Origin: Candidatus Omnitrophota bacterium
GTDB lineage: Bacteria; Omnitrophota; Gorgyraeia; B26-G9
Assembly: GCA_030630245.1 (NCBI GenBank)
Contig: DAOVNL010000057.1
Span: 1 to 5,981 of the forward strand
DNA: 5,981 nt
Direction of reading: 5' to 3'
In this document: positions 1 to 5,376 of the stretch, piece after piece
Numbering within the stretch: the stretch's first letter is position 1
How the letters are laid out: each line of letters opens with the position of its first letter
The notes under the pieces: generated by a model
Seen by the model: the letters and a program-made list of their open reading frames with translations, nothing else
What the model was told of the DNA's origin: nothing
Database searches by the model: none
Position numbers and translations under genes: made by a program

Positions 1-1303
1 TATCAATAAGCCTGGTAATAACACTGGGAGCATCATTGGTATGCAGGGTAGAAAAAACAAGGTGTCCGGTTAAAGACGCGTGTATGGCCATCTGTACTGT
101 TTCCGCATCACGAATTTCTCCGACCATAATAATATCAGGATCCTGGCGCAAAATATGGCGAAGCACCGCAGAAAAAGTAAGGTTTATCTTTGTCCGTACA
201 GAAACCTGTATCAGCCCAGGCATATCAAATTCAACCGGATCTTCTACGGTAATAATCTTTTGCTCTATTGAATTGATTTCGCTCAGAGCAGAATATTGCG
301 TGGTAGTTTTTCCGCACCCCGTGGGCCCGGTGCTCAGGATTATGCCGTAAGGCTTTTTAATCAATTCCCTCATTTTCTCCTTAGTATCCGGCTCAAATCC
401 TATTTCATTAAGTGATAACTGCACGGTCGCCTTATCAAGGATTCTGATTACAACACTCTCCCCGAATATTGTCGGAAGTGTTGATACCCGCAAATCCACC
501 ATTCTTCCGGCGATTCTAACCAGTGTCCTGCCGTCCTGCGGCAGCCGTGTCTCCGCGATATTGAGATTAGCCATGACCTTAATACGCGAACTTATCGCAA
601 GATGCAGCGCTTTGGGAGGAGAGATAGCATCATAGAGAACCCCATCCAAACGATAGCGTATTTTAAAGTCATCCTGAAAAGGCTCAAAATGAATGTCTGA
701 GGCATTCTTGTTAATTGCCTGGGTAAGAATCATATTGATCAACTTGATTATAGGAAGCTGTAAAGCCGTCTCCTCTATATTCTCAGCCTTTTCCGCTCCG
801 CCGTCAATTAACTCCGGAATATTCTGGCTTATTTCAAAGAAAAGCTCATCTATACTTTCCGCCTCTACTTTGTAATATTTTTTTATGGCCTCTACGATGC
901 TCTCATGGCTTGCCACTTTTCCCTTTATGTTGCAGTTAAACATAAAGCGCAGATCATCAAAGATACTGAAATTGAGCGGGGCATCTGTAGCAATACTAAG
1001 TGTATTTGCTTCAAAACTAAGCGGCATTATATTATAAAGCCGGGCAATCGACCCGGGTACCTTTTCAATAACCTCCTGAGCAATAACAAAGTCATTGAGT
1101 TCTGCTGTTTCCATCTCAGCCTGCATACCCAGCACCTTAAGCAATTGCTCCTCAGTAATGTACCCTAAGTTGACAAAGATCCGGCCTAAAGGCAGGCCGC
1201 TTGTTTTCTGCTGCTCTAAGCCTTCCCTGAGATCCTGAGCACTGATAAGACCGCGCTGTTTAAGAATATCGCCTATTGGTTTAAATCGAAATTCACTATT
1301 CAT
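1..1303 (-). CDS. GspE/PilB-family assembly ATPase with MshEN-like N-terminus, 3' end cut by window edge
   Basis: This is a cytoplasmic AAA-like secretion ATPase that would drive subunit assembly in a type IV pilus or type II secretion system. Reading from 1303 gives 434 uninterrupted codons to the left edge. Residues 9-61 carry two copies of the 24-residue MshEN pattern (G11, L14, G18, L25, L29, Q32; then L39, G40, G47, L54, L58, Q61). ASDIHFEP is at 201-208, Walker A GPTGCGKT at 326-333 (K332), the Asp box TVEDPVEF at 352-359, Walker B DPDIIMVGEIRD at 388-399 (E396), and the His box has H414 and H421. The family is usually about 550-570 residues, so roughly 120, including any CxxC zinc motif, lie outside the window. 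The ATG at 1303 is chosen because it places the MshEN motif at the numbering I recall for MshE; a GGGG tract at 1308-1311 is a tight, weak ribosome site. Odd points are a cysteine in Walker A and proline at positions 9 and 38. It is a paralogue of the ATPase at 2647-4305; PilB versus GspE cannot be settled here. Confidence 0.93.
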   Translation of the reverse strand, partial: MNSEFRFKPIGDILKQRGLISAQDLREGLEQQKTSGLPLGRIFVNLGYITEEQLLKVLGMQAEMETAELNDFVIAQEVIEKVPGSIARLYNIMPLSFEANTLSIATDAPLNFSIFDDLRFMFNCNIKGKVASHESIVEAIKKYYKVEAESIDELFFEISQNIPELIDGGAEKAENIEETALQLPIIKLINMILTQAINKNASDIHFEPFQDDFKIRYRLDGVLYDAISPPKALHLAISSRIKVMANLNIAETRLPQDGRTLVRIAGRMVDLRVSTLPTIFGESVVIRILDKATVQLSLNEIGFEPDTKEKMRELIKKPYGIILSTGPTGCGKTTTQYSALSEINSIEQKIITVEDPVEFDMPGLIQVSVRTKINLTFSAVLRHILRQDPDIIMVGEIRDAETVQMAIHASLTGHLVFSTLHTNDAPSVITRLID

Positions 1304-1349
1304 TTTTCCCCAGCCATCAGCTTTTAGATGATATGTCCACCATCCACTG

Positions 1350-1380
1350 ATTATAGTCAACAGAAATTTATGTCTTGCAA
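1350..1380 (-). promoter_or_regulatory. Possible sigma-70-type promoter for the second ATPase gene
   Basis: On the minus strand a perfect TATAAT lies at 1355-1350. A TTGCAA, matching four of six bases of the -35 consensus, lies at 1380-1375, with a 19-bp spacer that is slightly long. Transcription would start near 1342, giving a leader of about 40 nt before the ATG at 1303. The 188-bp gap after pilT makes a separate promoter plausible. Confidence is low because the spacer is not ideal and such matches arise by chance in AT-rich gaps. Confidence 0.35.
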
Positions 1381-1491
1381 TAGTTGCCTGTTTTCGGTTA
1401 CCAGCAGTTACAAACAGTTAATATGGGTCATTCTCAAATAATGTAATAAAGATTGTATAAGCTGGAGTCCCCGTAAGGGGGTATCTTCTAT

Positions 1492-2556
1492 CTATCTCCT
1501 TCCGCCGATTTTTGCTTTCATTTGATCCGGATCAAATGCCTTGGCAATCGCATCCTCTGGCCTGATCACTCCGTTTGTATATAATTCAAACAATGAGGAA
1601 TCAAACGTCTTCATACCGAATTTTGCCCCAGTTTGCAGGTCTGAGGTAATCCTGTAAGTCTTCTTTTCCCGGATAAGATTCTGGATCGACGGCGTAGAAA
1701 TCATTATTTCAAAAACAGCCGCACGCCCCCTGCCTGAGGCTTTGACAATAAGCTGCTGTGAAATAATCGCTAAAATCGAAGTAGACAGCTGGGTTCTGAT
1801 TTGCTCCTGCTGATTAGGCGGAAACACATCAATAATTCTGTCCACAGTGCGTGCGGCACTGGTTGTATGCAAAGTAGCCATAACTAAATGCCCTGTTTCC
1901 GCGGCTAATATCGCTGCTTCTATAGTTTCCAAATCCCTCATTTCTCCCACAAGAATAACATCCGGATTCTGACGCAGCCCTTTAATCAGCGCCTCGCTGA
2001 AACTGGGCACATCCACGCCCAATTCTCTCTGGGTAATAATCCCTTTTTTGTGCGTATGATAGTATTCTATAGGGTCTTCGATCGTAATAATATGACAATC
2101 ACGCTCAGTATTAATAAAATCCGTCATCGTGGCAAGTGTAGTTGTCTTACCGCTGCCGGTAGGCCCTGTTACTAAAATAAGCCCGCGGGGATGGTATAAC
2201 AGATCTCTGACAACCTGTGTCAGTCCGATCTCTTCAAAACTTAATAAATGCGCGGGAATCAATCGTAACGTCATTCCATAGTGGCCTTTTTGTTTATAGA
2301 TTGAAACACGAAAACGGGCTATTTTTTCAAAGGCAAAACCGAAATCAACTCCGCCTACCTCCTGAACACGCTGCTGGTTCTCCGTGCTGGTGATAGACTT
2401 CATAAGCGCTTCTGTATCCTCATGGCTCAGCAAATCATAATTCAATGTCATCAGCGCTCCGTCAATTCTTAATGTCGGAGGCTTGCCTACGGTCAAATGC
2501 AAATCTGAAGAATTATGTTTGACGCAAAGCTGTAACAGTTCTCCAATATCTAACAT
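1492..2556 (-). CDS. pilT: PilT twitching-motility retraction ATPase
   Basis: PilT is the hexameric cytoplasmic ATPase that powers type IV pilus retraction, used for twitching and DNA uptake. At 354 residues it matches the family length (about 340-370). The N-terminal domain has the typical SSDLHLTVG (16-24) followed by PPTLRIDG. Walker A GPTGSGKT is at 131-138 (K137), the Asp box IEDPIEY at 159-165, and Walker [13 protein letters not shown] at 197-208 (E205). The His box [11 protein letters not shown] is at 221-231 (H223, H230). The C-terminal PilT signature is seen in [16 protein letters not shown] (282-297), then GMKTFDSSL (314-322). This C-terminus and the lack of an MshEN-type N-terminus separate it from PilB/GspE. 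The start at 2556 is supported by a purine-rich ribosome site 7 nt upstream. It sits between two assembly ATPase genes, as expected for a pilus motor cluster. PilU is the alternative, but the C-terminal motif favours PilT. Confidence 0.96.
   Translation of the reverse strand: MLDIGELLQLCVKHNSSDLHLTVGKPPTLRIDGALMTLNYDLLSHEDTEALMKSITSTENQQRVQEVGGVDFGFAFEKIARFRVSIYKQKGHYGMTLRLIPAHLLSFEEIGLTQVVRDLLYHPRGLILVTGPTGSGKTTTLATMTDFINTERDCHIITIEDPIEYYHTHKKGIITQRELGVDVPSFSEALIKGLRQNPDVILVGEMRDLETIEAAILAAETGHLVMATLHTTSAARTVDRIIDVFPPNQQEQIRTQLSTSILAIISQQLIVKASGRGRAAVFEIMISTPSIQNLIREKKTYRITSDLQTGAKFGMKTFDSSLFELYTNGVIRPEDAIAKAFDPDQMKAKIGGRR
1519..1538. repeat. Perfect 20-bp palindrome inside the 3' end of pilT
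   Basis: CATTTGATCC is followed directly by its exact reverse complement GGATCAAATG, with no spacer. On the coding strand it covers the codons for PilT residues F341-M346 and the neighbouring bases, about a dozen codons before the stop. The symmetry is seen directly; its function is unknown. It could be a protein-binding site, a transcript hairpin affecting the 3' end of pilT mRNA, or chance. Confidence 0.85.
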
Positions 2557-2563
2557 GATAAAT

Positions 2564-2571
2564 CCCCCCTT
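2564..2571 (-). promoter_or_regulatory. Ribosome binding site of pilT
   Basis: On the minus strand AAGGGGGG ends 7 nt before the ATG at 2556. The core is GGGGGG rather than GGAGG, but the position is ideal and it fixes the pilT start. Confidence 0.7.
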
Positions 2572-2579
2572 TAACAGAT

Positions 2580-2641
2580 GGCAGAGAACAGAGGCCAGAG
2601 GACAGATTTTTCTGTATTCTGATTTCTGTTTTCTGTATTCT
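2580..2641. repeat. Heptad-periodic inverted repeat in the gap between the first ATPase gene and pilT
   Basis: The + strand left arm (2580-2606) has CAGA recurring every 7 bp (CAGAGAA, CAGAGGC, CAGAGGA, CAGA). After TTTT (2607-2610) the right arm (2611-2637) is the complementary pyrimidine version (TCTGTAT, TCTGATT, TCTGTTT, TCTGTAT). The 27-nt arms pair at 19 positions. Of the eight other positions, five would be G-U pairs in a + strand transcript but C-A mismatches in the minus-strand mRNA. The innermost ACAGA/TCTGT stem is perfect around TTTT. It fills nearly the whole 90-bp gap. It resembles the short-period intergenic repeats seen scattered in some uncultivated bacterial genomes, which is a recollection. 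It has no terminator-like U tract on the minus strand. Confidence 0.75.
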
Positions 2642-2646
2642 TTAGT

Positions 2647-4305
2647 TTAGTCAATGTCACTCTGAGTAACTCTTACCAGTTCCTGAAATGTTGTCAGGCC
2701 ATTGAGTACTTTTTCTTTAGCATGCTCCTTTAATGTTATCATGCCCTTTTTCCGTGCCGCTTCCCTTATAACCGTACTCGGGACATGTTCATGCGCAAGC
2801 TCTCTTATCTGCTCATCTAAGATTAACAATTCGAAAATACCGGTTCTTCCTTTATATCCTGTGAAATTGCAGCGCGCGCACCCCTTTGCTTGATAAAGTC
2901 GATATTGATCAACCGCCTCTGTATTAAGTTCCAGGATCTTCACTTCATCCTTAGGCGGCTTGTATTCCTGTTTACACTCCGAACACAATAAGCGTACAAG
3001 ACGTTGGGCTAAAACCGCCCGCACAGTAGCGGCTGTGAGGTATGCCTGTATTCCCATATCTACAAGCCTGGTAATTGCGCTGGGAGCGTCATTTGTATGC
3101 AAAGTAGAAAAAATTAAATGCCCTGTAAGCGCGGATTGCACGGAAATTCGTGCTGTTTCCAGATCTCTTATCTCTCCGACCATTATAATATCAGGCGCCT
3201 GCCGCAGCATAGAACGTAAAACCCGCGCGAATGACAAACCTATTTTTGTTTTTACCTGCACTTGATTAATCCCGTTGATCTGGTATTCAACGGGGTCTTC
3301 TACGGTTAATATTTTTTTCCTTGAGCGGTCGATACTGTTTAAAACCGCGTAAAGCGTTGTGCTTTTACCGCTTCCCGTGGGGCCTGTAACCAGGACTATA
3401 CCGTTAGGCAGATTGGTTATCTTACTGAAAGCCTCTAACTGGCTCTGTGAAAAACCCACCTCATCAATATTTATTATCCTTCTGTCTAAAATACGCAGCA
3501 CAACGCTCTCACCGTAATGTCCCGGCAGTGTAGAAACTCTCAGATCAAACTCCCGATTATTGACAATTGTCCGGATCCGCCCGTCCTGAGGAAGCCGCTT
3601 TTCGGCTATATTCATTCCGGCCATTAATTTTACGCGGCTGATTAGCGCTGCCTGCAGTCTTTTCTCCGGTGATTGTACCTCAGCCAGCAATCCGTCAACC
3701 CGGTAGCGAATTCTTAATTTATCATACATAGGCTCAATATGTATATCGCTGGCCCGTTTCCGATAGGCGTCAGAGATCAGCATGCTCACCAGTTGAATTA
3801 TCGGCGCCTCATCTTCAGGCAAAATATCTTCTGGACCTTGAGTATTATTTGTTTGAGTTATCTTTTCTTCTTCAACAGGATAGTGCTTTAAGAGCAAAGC
3901 CTCCATTTGCGCTTTACTAATCAGTTCGCCTTTGACAGTAAAACCAAAAATATCGGAAAAAAATTCCAGGGATAAAAAATTCAGGGGATTATCAAATCCG
4001 AGGGTGAGAGTGTCATTTTTCAGCTTTAAGGGGAAAACGCGAAAGCGGTTTGCAAGGAAAGAATTGACTGTTTCCAACAATTCCGTACCTTGAGAAAAAA
4101 TCGAACTATCAACAAAAGACAATCCCAGCTCCTCTATTATCAGATCACTCAGATTTTCGTTGAATATATCACTTACATTTTTTAAAATAATTTCTATGCG
4201 CTCTTGTGTGCGCTTTTGCGTTAATCTGGCTTGCTGCAATTGTTTAAAATTAACAATTCCTTTAGCTATAAGAAATTCGCTTATGAATTTTTGTCTATTC
4301 GGCAT
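2647..4305 (-). CDS. GspE/PilB-family type IV pilus / type II secretion assembly ATPase, complete
   Basis: This cytoplasmic hexameric ATPase would energise pilin or pseudopilin assembly through the inner-membrane platform protein. It is 552 residues, normal for the family. Residues 1-145 form a GspE/PilB N-terminal domain in which the MshEN repeat is only faintly kept (FLIAKGIVNFKQLQQARLTQ, 11-30). An acidic linker spans about 145-167. RASDIHIEP is at 184-192, Walker A GPTGSGKS at 308-315 (K314), the Asp box TVEDPVEY at 334-341, and Walker B PDIIMVGEIRD at 371-381 (E378). The His box LTGHLIFSTLHTND is at 393-406 (H396, H403). A zinc tetracysteine motif is present as C441/C444 and C476/C479. 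The start ATG at 4305 lies inside the end of tpiA (11-bp overlap) and has no clear ribosome site, so translational coupling to tpiA is likely. The stop is TAA at 2647-2649. The core closely resembles the second ATPase at 1-1303. PilB versus GspE is unresolved. Confidence 0.95.
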   Translation of the reverse strand: MPNRQKFISEFLIAKGIVNFKQLQQARLTQKRTQERIEIILKNVSDIFNENLSDLIIEELGLSFVDSSIFSQGTELLETVNSFLANRFRVFPLKLKNDTLTLGFDNPLNFLSLEFFSDIFGFTVKGELISKAQMEALLLKHYPVEEEKITQTNNTQGPEDILPEDEAPIIQLVSMLISDAYRKRASDIHIEPMYDKLRIRYRVDGLLAEVQSPEKRLQAALISRVKLMAGMNIAEKRLPQDGRIRTIVNNREFDLRVSTLPGHYGESVVLRILDRRIINIDEVGFSQSQLEAFSKITNLPNGIVLVTGPTGSGKSTTLYAVLNSIDRSRKKILTVEDPVEYQINGINQVQVKTKIGLSFARVLRSMLRQAPDIIMVGEIRDLETARISVQSALTGHLIFSTLHTNDAPSAITRLVDMGIQAYLTAATVRAVLAQRLVRLLCSECKQEYKPPKDEVKILELNTEAVDQYRLYQAKGCARCNFTGYKGRTGIFELLILDEQIRELAHEHVPSTVIREAARKKGMITLKEHAKEKVLNGLTTFQELVRVTQSDID

Positions 4306-5071
4306 TTTTCAATTCTTTTGAGCAGGCCTGAACAAGCTGAATAAAAGATTCTGCTTTTAAACTGGCCCCTCCCACAAGAGCTCCGTCAATATCCGGCTTC
4401 TCAATTAAAGACTTCACATTATCCGGCTTCACACTGCCGCCGTACTGGATTCTTAAACTCTCACTTATTTCTTTGCCAAAATTATCCGCGATTATTTTCC
4501 TGATAAAAGCATGCACTTCCTGCGCCTGTTCAGGAGTGGCCACCTGCCCGGTTCCGATCGCCCAAACCGGCTCATACGCGATAACAATATTTTTCAAATC
4601 ATCGGCGCTCAAACCTTGAAGCGCGCCGTGCACATGGTCCGCGATAATATCAAAAGTTTTGTTATCTCTACGCTCTTGGAGTCTCTCCCCGACGCAAACT
4701 ATCGGCAGTAACCCTGCCTTTAACGCCGCTTTTATTTTCTTATTAACATAGTCATTTGTTTCCTTAAAAATACCGCGGCGCTCAGAATGGCCGATTATAA
4801 CATATTTGCAATGCGCGTCTTTAATCATAACCGCGGAAACTTCTCCGGTAAAAGCGCCCTTTTCTTCCCAGAATAAATTCTGGGCGCCTAACTTTAAATT
4901 AGAGCCTTCTATTTCCTGGCTGACACTGTATAGAGTCGTAAAAGCAGGACAAACCAGAATATCCACGTCTTTAATGTCCTTAAGCTCGATGCTCAAACTG
5001 CGCACAAGCTCAAGAGCTTCTGTTATTGTTTTATTCATCTTCCAGTTTCCGGCAATAATTGGTTTACGCAT
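4295..5071 (-). CDS. tpiA: Triosephosphate isomerase
   Basis: This glycolytic and gluconeogenic enzyme interconverts dihydroxyacetone phosphate and glyceraldehyde 3-phosphate in the cytosol. The 258-residue length fits the single-domain TIM barrel (about 250). The N-terminal GNWKMN has catalytic N8 and K11 nearby (residues 8-13). The signature IGHSERR (93-99) gives catalytic H95. AYEPVWAIGTG (165-175) gives the catalytic base E167 and the flexible loop 6. QYGGSVKPDN (209-218) and GALVGGASL (230-238) form the phosphate-binding end. All catalytic residues are intact. The start at 5071 follows a good AGGAGG site. The TAG stop at 4295-4297 overlaps the next ATPase gene, so this housekeeping enzyme seems to be in the same transcript as pilus genes. 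Its leader carries a GC-rich hairpin just before the ribosome site. Confidence 0.98.
   Translation of the reverse strand: MRKPIIAGNWKMNKTITEALELVRSLSIELKDIKDVDILVCPAFTTLYSVSQEIEGSNLKLGAQNLFWEEKGAFTGEVSAVMIKDAHCKYVIIGHSERRGIFKETNDYVNKKIKAALKAGLLPIVCVGERLQERRDNKTFDIIADHVHGALQGLSADDLKNIVIAYEPVWAIGTGQVATPEQAQEVHAFIRKIIADNFGKEISESLRIQYGGSVKPDNVKSLIEKPDIDGALVGGASLKAESFIQLVQACSKELKNAE
4867..4884. repeat. Inverted repeat within tpiA (8-bp arms, 2-nt spacer)
   Basis: CCCAGAAT and ATTCTGGG flank AA. It lies in the codons for the conserved AQNLFW region of triosephosphate isomerase (residues 63-68), so coding constraint may account for much of it. In RNA it would form a 7-bp stem with a 4-nt loop. No function is implied. 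Confidence 0.5.
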
Positions 5072-5081
5072 AAATATTTAC

Positions 5082-5087
5082 CCTCCT
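5082..5087 (-). promoter_or_regulatory. Ribosome binding site of tpiA
   Basis: AGGAGG on the minus strand lies 10 nt before the ATG at 5071, and the overlapping GGAGGG lies 9 nt before it. This is the strongest Shine-Dalgarno match among the genes here and supports the chosen tpiA start. Confidence 0.8.
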
Positions 5088-5093
5088 CGTTGA

Positions 5094-5109
5094 GCCCGCC
5101 TTGGCGGGC
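5094..5109. repeat. Perfect GC-rich hairpin directly upstream of the tpiA ribosome site
   Basis: GCCCGCC (5094-5100) and GGCGGGC (5103-5109) are exact complements around TT. As RNA this is a 6-bp stem with a 4-nt loop, or 7 bp if the tight loop is tolerated. Six bases separate it from the tpiA AGGAGG. No U tract follows on the minus strand, so it does not look like a terminator. It may be a dispersed palindromic element or a translation-modulating leader stem. Confidence 0.75.
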
Positions 5110-5153
5110 GAAACGACCTCGAACGTATGTGAGAGGCCTTATCCAATTTTTCA

Positions 5154-5193
5154 ATGAGCACGTAATTTATGGAACAAAGTGCTCATAAATTAC
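5154..5193. repeat. Two overlapping, mutually exclusive inverted repeats
   Basis: Stem A is ATGAGCAC (5154-5161) with GTGCTCAT (5179-5186). Stem B is GTAATTTATG (5162-5171) with CATAAATTAC (5184-5193). The arms run A, B, A', B', and the 3' arms share 5184-5186. Because A abuts B and A' overlaps B', both stems cannot form together, and a regular pseudoknot has no connecting loop length. The right side is the reverse complement of a circular permutation of the left side. Confidence 0.8.
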
Positions 5194-5203
5194 TGCGCGA
5201 ATT

Positions 5204-5226
5204 GATCCCGAGTTTAGCGAGGGATC
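5204..5226. repeat. GATCCC/GGGATC inverted repeat
   Basis: GATCCC (5204-5209) and GGGATC (5221-5226) flank an 11-nt loop. Read on the minus strand it has the frame GATCCCTC...TCGGGATC, the same outer frame as the + strand hairpin at 5293-5325, suggesting related palindromic elements in opposite orientation. Confidence 0.6.
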
Positions 5227-5246
5227 TTTAAGTAACAATTTCAATA

Positions 5247-5276
5247 ATCCCTCCTGTTGTTTCGCAGCCTGAGAGA
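5247..5276 (+). repeat. Degraded first copy of a palindromic element
   Basis: The first 20 bases (5247-5266) match 5294-5313 at 19 of 20 positions, differing only by T at 5260 versus C at 5307. Beyond that the 3' half has drifted, and the hairpin that is intact in the second copy keeps only short pairings here (CTG with CAG). The orientation is nominal. Confidence 0.65.
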
Positions 5277-5293
5277 TTTCTTTTCGTCACACG

Positions 5294-5325
5294 ATCCCTC
5301 CTGTTGCTTCGCAACAGTTCGGGAT
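5294..5325 (+). repeat. Intact second copy of the palindromic element, a two-part hairpin
   Basis: The outer arms ATCCC (5294-5298) and GGGAT (5321-5325) enclose the perfect inner stem CTGTTGC (5301-5307) and GCAACAG (5311-5317) around TTC. Small internal loops separate the two stems. The orientation is nominal because the element is nearly symmetrical. Read on the minus strand it exposes AGGAGGGAT, but the adjacent GTG is followed at once by TGA, so no gene starts here. Confidence 0.7.
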
Positions 5326-5331
5326 AAGTTC

Positions 5332-5372
5332 GTACAAATGATTTGCATCACTACGCTCTGCAAATCATGTAC
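5332..5372 (-). repeat. Long hairpin just after the pseudopilin stop, possible transcript 3' end
   Basis: ATGATTTGCA (5338-5347) pairs perfectly with TGCAAATCAT (5359-5368) around an 11-nt loop. Outer GTAC arms (5332-5335, 5369-5372) extend the stem past a 2-nt AA bulge. It begins 4 nt after the TAA of the pseudopilin gene on the minus strand, a position typical of terminators or 3' stabilising stems. The stem is AT-rich and no clear U tract follows, so a classical intrinsic terminator is doubtful. Confidence 0.65.
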
Positions 5373-5376
5373 TCAC

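Larger units (their letters stand above)
5072..5376. other. Gene-free spacer dense in inverted repeats, between the pseudopilin gene and tpiA
   Basis: No credible protein-coding gene is seen in these 305 bp. In + strand order they hold: the tpiA ribosome site (5082-5087); a 7-bp GC hairpin (5094-5109); two overlapping, mutually exclusive stems (5154-5193); a GATCCC/GGGATC inverted repeat (5204-5226); a 20-bp direct repeat in two copies 47 bp apart (5247 and 5294), the second inside a two-part hairpin ending at 5325; and a long hairpin (5332-5372) ending 4 nt past the pseudopilin stop. The spacer would be transcribed as the tpiA leader if there is read-through from the pseudopilin gene. A clear tpiA promoter was not found. 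Confidence 0.7.

Noticed and set aside
36..350. Open plus-strand frame opposite the second ATPase
   Set aside because: It is antisense to a well-conserved ATPase core and has no recognisable protein features; the other plus-strand frames in the window are rejected for the same reason or lie across repeats.
1050..1062. Adjacent SmaI/KpnI-like sites (CCCGGG, GGTACC) suggesting cloning-vector sequence
   Set aside because: They lie within conserved in-frame coding sequence of the ATPase (residues KVPGS) with no other vector sequence; coincidence.
1468..1481. CCCC-GTAA-GGGG stem after the pilT stop as an intrinsic terminator
   Set aside because: The stem is only 4 bp and no U tract follows it on the minus strand; too weak to call.
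5154..5193. H-type pseudoknot formed by stems A and B
   Set aside because: The connecting loops would have zero length across 8- and 10-bp stems and the 3' arms overlap, so simultaneous formation is not feasible.
5172..5240. Short minus-strand reading frame starting with TTG after an AGGAGGGAT motif in the spacer, as a tpiA leader peptide
   Set aside because: The ribosome-like motif is part of the repeated palindrome, the frame runs through other palindromes, and the other copy's GTG is followed directly by a stop.
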